In this document: piece after piece, positions 1 to 6,733 of the stretch
Layout: every line of letters starts with the position of its first letter
How positions within the stretch are numbered: position 1 is the stretch's first letter
Source of the DNA: a virus
Reading direction: 5' to 3' (one strand)
DNA length: 27,290 bases
Virus record (IMG/VR): IMGVR_UViG_3300027969_000362
Span: 1-27,290 of that record
Notes under the pieces: generated by a model
The model's database searches: none
What the model was told of the DNA's origin: nothing
What the model saw: only the letters and a program-made list of their open reading frames with translations
Program-made: the position numbers and the translations under genes

Positions 1-2
1 AC

Positions 3-251
3 TCTCCAACCGAAACAATCAAAGGTATGCGCTGTGGAAACTGTGCGGCCTTTATCCAAACTCCTAAAATGATGGCCTGTATTGAAGGCGGTCTTGAAAA
101 GGATGAAGGAGAAGGAGAATTATCTTATGACCAGAATTTCATTAAAGCCGCTGATCTCGGCTATTGCGACTTATTTCAGTTTACTTGTGCTGCCGCCCGT
201 ACTTGCGATGCGTGGAAAGGTGGCGGCCCTATTACTAAGGAGAAACCATGA
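3..251 (+). CDS. Cys-rich phage protein, 5' end outside window
   Basis: The reading frame is open from the first complete codon, so the true start probably lies left of the window. The internal ATG at 27 has no Shine-Dalgarno at a proper distance. At least 82 residues remain. Cysteines occur as RCGNC near the start, then C in MAC, then YC, FTC and RTCDAW near the end. This spacing suggests a small metal or Fe-S binding fold, and I recall similar phage proteins loosely likened to high-potential iron-sulfur proteins. That function is inference. Its last bases overlap the ATG of the next gene, so it belongs to the same rightward transcript. Confidence 0.75.
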   Translation, partial: SPTETIKGMRCGNCAAFIQTPKMMACIEGGLEKDEGEGELSYDQNFIKAADLGYCDLFQFTCAAARTCDAWKGGGPITKEKP

Positions 252-394
252 AAATGACAAAACCAAAACAACCCCCTAAAGGTATGCCCATTGCAATTAT
301 GATTGCTGTTGGCAAGCCTAAGACTCGTCCTATGCCTATGCGTGGCGAGCGCACTGCTAAGAACATGACTAAAAAAATGGGTCGTGGAAAATGA
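248..394 (+). CDS. small basic protein, 48 aa
   Basis: A 48-residue Lys/Arg/Met/Pro-rich protein beginning MKMTKPKQPPKGM and ending MGRGK. The start overlaps the upstream stop and is preceded by an AAGGAGA sequence, a good ribosome binding site. Its own stop overlaps the next start as ATGA. No family is recognised. It is the first of four consecutive very basic proteins placed before the neck genes. Such proteins in phage structural operons may bind packaged DNA or be minor virion components, but nothing in the sequence proves this. Confidence 0.65.
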   Translation: MKMTKPKQPPKGMPIAIMIAVGKPKTRPMPMRGERTAKNMTKKMGRGK

Positions 395-561
395 AAAAGA
401 CTAAAGCAGAAACCAAGATTTCCAAGGTTATGCGTGAATATGGTGTGGGTAAACTGCACTCTGGGTCTAAGAAAGGCCCAGAAGTTACTTCTAAAAAGCA
501 AGCCATTGCTATTGCCTTATCAGAGGCGGGAATGAGCAAACCTATGAAGAAGAAAAAATGA
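391..561 (+). CDS. DUF6496-like small basic protein
   Basis: 56 residues. The core runs KVMREYGVGKLHSGSKKGP and then KKQAIAIALSEAG, which matches my memory of the DUF6496 family: a basic HSGSKKGP turn followed by a short QAIAIALSEA helix. The family has no established function and is frequent in phages and environmental bacteria. The start is fixed by the ATGA overlap with the upstream gene, and the 3' end overlaps the next gene in the same way. The Lys-rich tail (KPMKKKK) makes the protein strongly basic, as are its three neighbours. The family name is from memory and should be checked by HMM. Confidence 0.75.
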   Translation: MKKTKAETKISKVMREYGVGKLHSGSKKGPEVTSKKQAIAIALSEAGMSKPMKKKK

Positions 562-704
562 AACAAGGTCTTTACGCTAATATCAATGCCAAACAAGAAC
601 GCATCAAAGCGGGTTCTAAGGAAAAGATGCGTAAGGTTGGTTCTAAAGGCGCTCCTACTGAGGCGGCTTTTAAGGCTGCGGCTAAGACCGCAAAGAAGAA
701 ATGA
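558..704 (+). CDS. small basic phage protein, 48 aa
   Basis: 48 residues starting MKQGLYANINAKQERIKAGS and continuing EKMRKVGSKGAPTEAAFK. The GLYANI..K..RIKAGS..KMR..G.KGAPT pattern is one I recognise from many uncharacterised phage proteins. No enzymatic motif is visible. ATGA overlaps at both ends imply coupled translation with the flanking basic proteins. The role is unknown. It is more likely a DNA-associated or minor structural component than an enzyme, judging only from charge and position. Confidence 0.72.
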   Translation: MKQGLYANINAKQERIKAGSKEKMRKVGSKGAPTEAAFKAAAKTAKKK

Positions 705-994
705 AAACTCCCGCTTGGCAAAGAAAAGAAGGTAAATCTGCTTCTGGGGGCTTGAATGCCAAGGGAAGAGCATCGTATAATGCAGAAACAGGTGGCAATT
801 TAAAACCACCAGTCAAGTCGGGAGATAACCCTCGTAGGGCATCCTTTTTAGCACGAATGGGCAATATGCCTGGCGCTGAGATGAAAGATGGAAAGCCTAC
901 CCGACTTTTACTTTCTCTTAGAGCTTGGGGCGCAACGTCCAAGGAAGACGCTAAAGCTAAGGCTAAAGCGATCTCTAAGAGGAATATGAAGTGA
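701..994 (+). CDS. conserved basic phage protein, 97 aa
   Basis: 97 residues with the conserved-looking blocks GGLNAKGRASYNAETGGNLK, PPVKSGDNPRRASFLARMG and KPTRLLLSLRAWGATS. These blocks (GGLNxKGR, NLKxPVK, RRxSFxARMxxMPG, PTRxxLxLxxW) recur in phage hypothetical proteins, possibly the DUF6321 group, but the number is from memory. The protein is basic and rich in Gly/Ala/Lys. The start overlaps the upstream stop, and the stop overlaps a GTG start. Function unknown. It closes the run of small basic proteins that precedes the head-tail genes. Confidence 0.75.
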   Translation: MKTPAWQRKEGKSASGGLNAKGRASYNAETGGNLKPPVKSGDNPRRASFLARMGNMPGAEMKDGKPTRLLLSLRAWGATSKEDAKAKAKAISKRNMK

Positions 995-1326
995 GACCAG
1001 TATCTATCAGTAAGAATTTAACTGCTAATACGGCTACTACGCTGTATACAGTACCTACTGGATACTATGCAAGGTGCGTCTTAATTCACGCTTGTAACAC
1101 AACTCCAAGCAAACACATTTCATTTAGTTGGTATGACGCAAGTACTGCTACATCAACTTTAATTGTTAGCGAACAAGTTTTATCAGCAAGAACAACATTA
1201 ACGCTTATTTCAGACACACAATATTTTGTGATGGAGGAAGGCGATTATATAACTGCTACTTCTGAAGCGGGAGCAACAATGTCTGTACTTGCAACATTTG
1301 AAATTGAAGGGTCACAGAGAACATGA
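991..1326 (+). CDS. putative small virion protein, GTG start
   Basis: 111 residues. The start is a GTG overlapping the upstream TGA as GTGA; no better ATG exists in frame. The sequence is rich in Thr, Ser and alternating hydrophobics (for example TLYTVPTGYYARCVLIHAC), typical of a beta-sandwich virion component. It lies between the small basic proteins and the adaptor-like gene and overlaps the latter by four bases, so a neck or head-decoration role is plausible. No family is recognised and no catalytic motif is present. Confidence 0.7.
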   Translation: MRPVSISKNLTANTATTLYTVPTGYYARCVLIHACNTTPSKHISFSWYDASTATSTLIVSEQVLSARTTLTLISDTQYFVMEEGDYITATSEAGATMSVLATFEIEGSQRT

Positions 1327-1967
1327 CTTACTTAGAACTTGTTAACGATGTGTTAGTTCGCTTGCGTGAAAGCACAGTATCTACTGTTGGCGAAACAACC
1401 TATTCTTCTTTGATTGGCAAGTTTGTCAATGATGCAAAGCGTCAGATTGAAGATACATACACTTGGAACGTCTTAAATCAGACAGTAACAGTTACGACTG
1501 CTGCCAATACAAGTTCATACTCTTTAACTGGTACTGGTCAGAAGTTTCGTATTGCTGAAGCCCTTAATACTACAAGCAATATTATATTGAGCAACATTGC
1601 AGTTTCAGACATGAATCGCAAGTTAAGTTTTGGTACGCCAGCTACAGGCATTCCTGCTCAATATTGCTTCAATGGCGCAGATTCTAGTGGCGATACAAAA
1701 GTTGATTTGTATCCTATTCCTTCTGGCGTATTTACTTTAAAGTTTGAAGTAACCATTCCACAAGCCAATTTGACTTCTGACAGCACTTCAGTCAAGGTTT
1801 TGGACTATTTGGTGACTCAGAGTGCCTATGCTCGTGCTTTGATTGAGCGTGGTGAAGATGGTGGTACAAACTCTTCCGAGGCTTATGCTCTGTTTAAAGG
1901 GATGCTCTCTGACGCTATTGCGATGGAAAGCACTCGTTATCCTGAAGACAACTTTGTGGCGATCTAA
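1323..1967 (+). CDS. head-tail adaptor-like protein
   Basis: 214 residues. The N-terminus reads TYLELVNDVLVRLRESTV and then FVNDAKRQIEDTYTWNVL: two helices with a conserved acidic/basic pattern and a Trp. This is the pattern I know from proteins annotated as phage adaptor, tail tubular A-like or P22 gp4-like. A Thr/Ser-rich beta region follows and the end is helical (LVTQSAYARALIERGEDGG). Members bridge portal and tail in podoviruses. The gene overlaps the next by one base (TAATG). Position directly before a large tail-hub candidate supports the call; the exact family needs structure prediction. Confidence 0.7.
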   Translation: MTYLELVNDVLVRLRESTVSTVGETTYSSLIGKFVNDAKRQIEDTYTWNVLNQTVTVTTAANTSSYSLTGTGQKFRIAEALNTTSNIILSNIAVSDMNRKLSFGTPATGIPAQYCFNGADSSGDTKVDLYPIPSGVFTLKFEVTIPQANLTSDSTSVKVLDYLVTQSAYARALIERGEDGGTNSSEAYALFKGMLSDAIAMESTRYPEDNFVAI

Positions 1968-3511
1968 TGGCGGCACAACTACAAACATACAGTCTCTCAG
2001 CACCAGGCTTTTATGGCCTGAATACTGAAGATTCTCCCCTTGATTTAGGGGCGGGATTTGCTTTAGTTGCGACTAACTGCATCTTGGATCAGTATGGTCG
2101 TATTGGTGCTAGAAAAGGTTGGTCAAGGGTTAACTCTTCCTCTGGTGCTTTGGGTGCTAATGATGTTGGTGTTATCCATGAATTAGTCCAGACTGACGGA
2201 ACTCTTACAGTTCTATTTGCTGGCAACAACAAGATATTTAAACTTGGTGCTTCTAATGCAGTGACTGAGTTGACCTATGGTGGGGGGGGTACTGCTCCTA
2301 CCATTACTGCAAATAATTGGCAAACTGCATCCTTAAATGGCATTGCTTACTTTTTCCAAACAGGTCACGATCCACTCATTTATGATCCCGCTATAAGTAC
2401 AACTACTTATCGCAGAGTTTCAGAGAAGTCTGGCTATGTTGCTACAGTTCCTCAAGCCAATATCTGCTTATCGGCATTTGGTCGCTTGTGGGTAGCTAAT
2501 ACATCTACAGATAAGGTAACAGTTAGCTTCTCTGATCTGATTGCGGGTCATGTATGGGGGGGTGGTACTTCAGGCTCACTAGATGTTTCTCGTGTATGGC
2601 CTAATGGTGCTGATGAAGTGATGGGCTTGGCAGCTCACAATGATTTCTTGTTTATCTTTGGTAAACGACAGATTCTTGTCTATTCTGGTGCTTCCACGCC
2701 ATCAACTATCGTTTTGAGCGATACAGTAGGCTCTATTGGATGTATCGCAAGAGATACGATTCAAAGCGTTGGCTCTGATGTAATTTTCTTGTCAGATTCA
2801 GGTGTTCGATCACTGATGAGGACTATTCAAGAGAAGTCTGCGCCTTTGCGAGACCTATCCAAGAATGTTCGTTTTGACCTAAATTCATCATTAGCAAGCG
2901 AAACACTCTCTAATTTGAAGTCTGTTTACTCAGAAAAAGAAGCCTTTTATCTGCTTGTTTTACCCGCTTCTTTCCAAGTTTATTGCTTCGATACTAAGCA
3001 AACTTTGCAAGATGGTGCTTCCCGTGTAACTAAGTGGGACTCTATTGCTCCTACTTGTTTACGTTCATTGCGTAATGGCGACTTGTACATTGGTAAGAAT
3101 GGGTATATCGGGAAGTATGGGACTTATCTTGATGACACAGTGACGTACCGATTTGCGTACTACACAAACAATGCAGACTTGGGAAACCCTAATCAGATTT
3201 CTATTCTGAAGTCTGTAACTGCCATTGTGATTGGTGGATCAGACCAGTATTTGTCTATCAATTGGGGATTTGATTATTCTGGTGCTTATCGTGCTGAGAA
3301 CGTCTATATTCCCTCACAGACAAGTTATGAGTATGGTACTGCTGAATACAATATTGCCGAGTATACAAATGGAGTGCCAATTAAGACTCTTTCTGCCAAT
3401 GCTTCAGGTGCGGGAAAGATTGTCCAAACAGGGTATGAAACAACCATTAAAGGTGTTTCTTTTTCATTGCAAAAGATTGAAATTCAAGCCAAAGATGGCA
3501 AAATGGGCTAA
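1967..3511 (+). CDS. large tail/nozzle-like structural protein
   Basis: 514 residues. It begins with the block GFYGLNTEDSPLDLGAGFA followed by ATNCILDQYGRIGARKGW, an arrangement I recall from phage structural proteins that start by listing inactive and active regions of a beta-propeller. The remainder is beta-rich with many Gly, Ser, Thr and aromatic residues and no enzymatic motif. In podoviruses the gene after the adaptor often encodes the tail tubular B / P22 gp10-type nozzle, so I infer that role. The start ATG overlaps the upstream stop. Ten bases with a GAGG motif separate it from the fibre gene. The functional name is less certain than its being a virion protein. Confidence 0.65.
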   Translation: MAAQLQTYSLSAPGFYGLNTEDSPLDLGAGFALVATNCILDQYGRIGARKGWSRVNSSSGALGANDVGVIHELVQTDGTLTVLFAGNNKIFKLGASNAVTELTYGGGGTAPTITANNWQTASLNGIAYFFQTGHDPLIYDPAISTTTYRRVSEKSGYVATVPQANICLSAFGRLWVANTSTDKVTVSFSDLIAGHVWGGGTSGSLDVSRVWPNGADEVMGLAAHNDFLFIFGKRQILVYSGASTPSTIVLSDTVGSIGCIARDTIQSVGSDVIFLSDSGVRSLMRTIQEKSAPLRDLSKNVRFDLNSSLASETLSNLKSVYSEKEAFYLLVLPASFQVYCFDTKQTLQDGASRVTKWDSIAPTCLRSLRNGDLYIGKNGYIGKYGTYLDDTVTYRFAYYTNNADLGNPNQISILKSVTAIVIGGSDQYLSINWGFDYSGAYRAENVYIPSQTSYEYGTAEYNIAEYTNGVPIKTLSANASGAGKIVQTGYETTIKGVSFSLQKIEIQAKDGKMG

Positions 3512-3521
3512 GAGGTAAATC

Positions 3522-6401
3522 ATGTCAAATTACACCAAAACCACTAACTTTGCATCAAAAGACAACCTTTCACCTGGCAATCCTCTAAAGATTGTTAAGG
3601 GTACTGAGATTGATACAGAGTTCAACAACATTCAGACGGCTGTTGGCACAAAGACAGACAACTCTGCTGCTGCCATCACTGGTGGAACAATCACTGGCAT
3701 CACCGATCTTGCGGTTGCTGATGGAGGTACTGGTGCTTCTACTGCGGCAGGTGGTTTAAACAACCTATTACCTAGCCAAACAGGTAACGCAAACAAGTAC
3801 CTCCAAACTGATGGTACTAACGCTACTTGGGATGCAGTAAGCCTTTCAACTTCTGATATTACTGGTACTTTGGCTGTAGCTAACGGAGGAACTGGTGTAA
3901 CTACCTCAACGGGCACTGGTAATGTAGTGTTGTCAAACTCGCCAACACTTGTGACTCCCGCATTGGGAACGCCCTCTGCACTTGTTGGCACAAACATCAC
4001 AGGAACGGCATCTGGCTTAACTGCTGGCAATGTTACGACAAACGCTAACTTAACAGGTGGCGTAACCTCAGTTGGTAATGCCGCCACAGTTGTAACTAAC
4101 GCCAATTTAACAGGCGCAGTGACTTCTGTTGGCAATGCAACGTCTTTGGGATCGTTTACATCTGCAAACTTACTTGCGGCATTAACTGATGAAACTGGAA
4201 CTGGCTCTGCTGTATTTGCAACATCACCAACTCTAGTTACTCCAGTTCTAGGAACACCCGCTAGTGCCACTTTAACCAATGCTACTGGCCTTCCTATCAG
4301 CACTGGTATTTCTGGTCTTGGAACAGGCGTAGCAACCTTTCTAGGAACTCCATCAAGTGCTAACTTACTTGCGGCTGTTTCTGATGAGACAGGTACAGGG
4401 GCTTTGGTCTTTGCTACCTCACCTACATTGGTGACTCCTGCTCTTGGCACACCCGCTAGTGGCGTTGCAACCAACTTAACTGGCTTGCCATTGTCAACAG
4501 GTGTGACAGGTACTCTGCCAGTTTTGAATGGCGGTACTGGTGTAACCACTTCCACAGGTTCTGGCAACAATGTTTTGTCAACAAGCCCAACACTTGTAAC
4601 TCCTATCTTGGGTACACCAACAAGTGCCACATTGACAAATGCAACTGGTTTGCCTTTGTCTACTGGCGTAACAGGAACACTTCCTGTTGCCAATGGTGGT
4701 ACAGGCCAGACTTCTTACACAGATGGGCAATTGTTGATCGGTAATTCTACTGGTAACACTCTGACCAAAGCCACTTTGACTGCTGGTTCAAACGTCACGA
4801 TTACCAATAGCGCAGGCGGGATTACTATTGCATCTTCTGGTGGTAGCACAACTCCAGGTGGTTCTACAACTCAAGTTCAATATAACAATGCAGGTGCATT
4901 TGGTGGCATCACAGGTGCGACTACTAACGGCACAGCATTGACTCTTGTTGCTCCTATATTGGGAACTCCTGCTAGTGCAACTCTGACTAATGCAACAGGA
5001 CTGCCTTTGTCTACTGGCGTAACAGGAACTTTGCCAGTAGCCAATGGTGGAACAGGTCAAACCACATACACCGATGGTCAACTGTTAATTGGTAACAGCA
5101 CAGGCAACACGCTGACCAAGGCGACATTGACTGCGGGAACAAACGTCACGATTACCAATGCTGCGGGTGCAATTACGATTGCGGCTACTGGTGGTGGTGG
5201 CTCTGGTGACGTAGTTGGCCCATCTTCTGCAACGGCTAATGGTATTGCTCTGTTTAATAGCACAACAGGTAAGTTAATTAAAGACAGTTCAGCTTCCGAT
5301 GGTTTGATTTATGGTCTAACTGTAGGCCGTGGTGTAGGTGCTGTGGCTTCCAATATGGCTGTGGGTGTTAGTGCTTTGGGCGGTGGGTCGCAAACTGGTA
5401 TTCAAAATACAGCGGTAGGTTATCAAGCATTGTCTGCCAATACATCAGGCGGTTACAACACGGCTTTTGGTTATACAGCAATGAGAGATAACACAACTGG
5501 CGAACAAAATGTAGCTTTGGGTCGTGAAGCACTTCAACAAAATACTACTGGTATTTATAATACGGCATGTGGTATGTCGGCATTAAGAGTTAACTTAAAT
5601 GGGTCAAATAATACTTCTTTAGGATTTCAATCTCTCCAATCCAACAGCTCAGGCACAGGCAACACAGCAGTAGGTTATCAAGCGCTTGCCTCTAACACGA
5701 CAGCCCAACAAAACGTGGCTTACGGCTATCAAGCCATGTATACAAACAGCACAGGAACTTACAACACTTGCGTGGGATATACCGCTGGATATGGTTTAAC
5801 ATCAAATCAAGCGTGTACCTTATTAGGTTATAACGCTGGTTCTTCCGTAACAACTAATGGAAATCGGAATACTTTTGTAGGATACAGAGCTGGTGAATAT
5901 TCTATTGCAACAACTTCTGGTGATTCAAATATTTATGTTGGTTCGCTTGTAAGAGGCTCTGCCGCAACCAATACAAAAGAAGTTGTAATTGGAGAGGATA
6001 CTGTTGGCAAAGGTTCTAATACTGCTTACATCAATGCAAATGGTGGTGGTACTTACAATGGTGCTAACACTACAACGTGGGCTACAACTTCTGACGAACG
6101 CCTAAAGAAAAACATTGTTGACAACAACGATGGGTTGGACAAAATAAATTCTATTCGTGTTCGCAACTTTGAATATCGTGTTGCAGAAGAAGTCACAGAA
6201 TTGCCAACGCATAGCGTAATAAATAAAGCGGGCGTTCAACTTGGCGTGATTGCTCAAGAATTTCAAGCTGTTTTGCCTGACTGCGTTAAACAAGAATCTA
6301 CTGGCGTTTTAACTGTTAATTCAGATAATTTAGTCTGGTATTTAGTTAATGCTGTCAAACAACTTAAAGCAGAAATTGACGAATTGAAAGGTAATGTATG
6401 A
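3522..6401 (+). CDS. tail fibre with YadA-like repeats and S74 chaperone domain
   Basis: 959 residues. After a short N-terminal virion-attachment segment come about five degenerate modules containing SPTLVTPxLGTPxS and GTLPVANGGTG (roughly residues 60-540), typical of trimeric fibre shafts. Residues about 600-800 hold repeats of about 24 residues with NTAVGYQAL-type cores, resembling YadA/left-handed beta-roll repeats. The C-terminus is a Peptidase_S74 intramolecular chaperone: SDERLKKNI begins at Ser857, Lys862 has the spacing of the Ser-Lys pair known from K1F endosialidase, and GVIAQEFQAVLP follows. The domain is expected to trimerise the fibre and then cleave itself before Ser857. AGAGG at 3511-3515 serves as ribosome binding site. 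Likely host-recognition protein. Confidence 0.92.
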   Translation: MSNYTKTTNFASKDNLSPGNPLKIVKGTEIDTEFNNIQTAVGTKTDNSAAAITGGTITGITDLAVADGGTGASTAAGGLNNLLPSQTGNANKYLQTDGTNATWDAVSLSTSDITGTLAVANGGTGVTTSTGTGNVVLSNSPTLVTPALGTPSALVGTNITGTASGLTAGNVTTNANLTGGVTSVGNAATVVTNANLTGAVTSVGNATSLGSFTSANLLAALTDETGTGSAVFATSPTLVTPVLGTPASATLTNATGLPISTGISGLGTGVATFLGTPSSANLLAAVSDETGTGALVFATSPTLVTPALGTPASGVATNLTGLPLSTGVTGTLPVLNGGTGVTTSTGSGNNVLSTSPTLVTPILGTPTSATLTNATGLPLSTGVTGTLPVANGGTGQTSYTDGQLLIGNSTGNTLTKATLTAGSNVTITNSAGGITIASSGGSTTPGGSTTQVQYNNAGAFGGITGATTNGTALTLVAPILGTPASATLTNATGLPLSTGVTGTLPVANGGTGQTTYTDGQLLIGNSTGNTLTKATLTAGTNVTITNAAGAITIAATGGGGSGDVVGPSSATANGIALFNSTTGKLIKDSSASDGLIYGLTVGRGVGAVASNMAVGVSALGGGSQTGIQNTAVGYQALSANTSGGYNTAFGYTAMRDNTTGEQNVALGREALQQNTTGIYNTACGMSALRVNLNGSNNTSLGFQSLQSNSSGTGNTAVGYQALASNTTAQQNVAYGYQAMYTNSTGTYNTCVGYTAGYGLTSNQACTLLGYNAGSSVTTNGNRNTFVGYRAGEYSIATTSGDSNIYVGSLVRGSAATNTKEVVIGEDTVGKGSNTAYINANGGGTYNGANTTTWATTSDERLKKNIVDNNDGLDKINSIRVRNFEYRVAEEVTELPTHSVINKAGVQLGVIAQEFQAVLPDCVKQESTGVLTVNSDNLVWYLVNAVKQLKAEIDELKGNV
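4618..5161 (+). repeat. two copies of a 351-nt module inside the fibre gene
   Basis: The fibre shaft is repetitive at DNA level as well as protein level. A 28-base block at 4651-4678 recurs identically at 5002-5029, and an 18-base block at 4791-4808 recurs at 5142-5159, both with an offset of exactly 351 bases. The intervening sequence is similar but diverged at third positions. The pair encodes the GTLPVANGGTG...DGQLLIGNSTGNTLTKA module twice. Homologous recombination between the copies could add or remove 117 residues in frame. Confidence 0.85.
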
Positions 6402-6715
6402 CCACTTTTGTAACAACAATTACAGCAATGTATACATTGCAACAGCCTGACCCTAATTATGTGGTCAATGCGCTTTGGCGAGTAACTGGTGTAAATGGTC
6501 AATACACAGCCACCTCTGATGGTAATACTACTTTTGACTCTAGCCAACAACAAGGCGCAGTAATTCCTTACGCTGATTTAACTGAAGAAACTGTAATTGG
6601 ATGGATTTCTCCTAAAGCTATTGCAAGCGCACAAGCCTGTGTGCAAGGTCAAATCGACAGCATGATTACACCGCCTATCAGCCCACAAAACACAGCATTG
6701 CCTTGGTCGGCATAA
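6398..6715 (+). CDS. small fibre-associated protein, 105 aa
   Basis: 105 residues, starting inside the fibre stop codon (ATGA). It contains VVNALWRVTGVNGQYTATSD, then VIPYADLTEETVIGWI, and ends in PQNTALPWSA. The WRVTGVNG, PYADLTEE..V..W and terminal LPW elements match a set of small phage proteins often placed right after fibre genes (I recall DUF7936, unverified). The coupling suggests a fibre tip, a fibre-assembly factor or a co-folding partner. No membrane segment or enzyme motif is visible. Confidence 0.72.
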   Translation: MTTFVTTITAMYTLQQPDPNYVVNALWRVTGVNGQYTATSDGNTTFDSSQQQGAVIPYADLTEETVIGWISPKAIASAQACVQGQIDSMITPPISPQNTALPWSA

Positions 6716-6733
6716 AGAAGAGGAATAAATATC

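Noticed and set aside
369-809. Leftward frame of 146 codons opposite the small basic protein genes
   Set aside because: The product is a Leu/Phe-rich mirror of Lys-rich coding; the opposite strand has five ATGA-coupled genes.
3632-4693. Long leftward frame of 353 codons opposite the fibre gene
   Set aside because: It mirrors the repetitive Thr/Gly/Val coding of the fibre, has a Val/Pro-rich low-complexity product and no ribosome binding site; the sense frame has clear domains.
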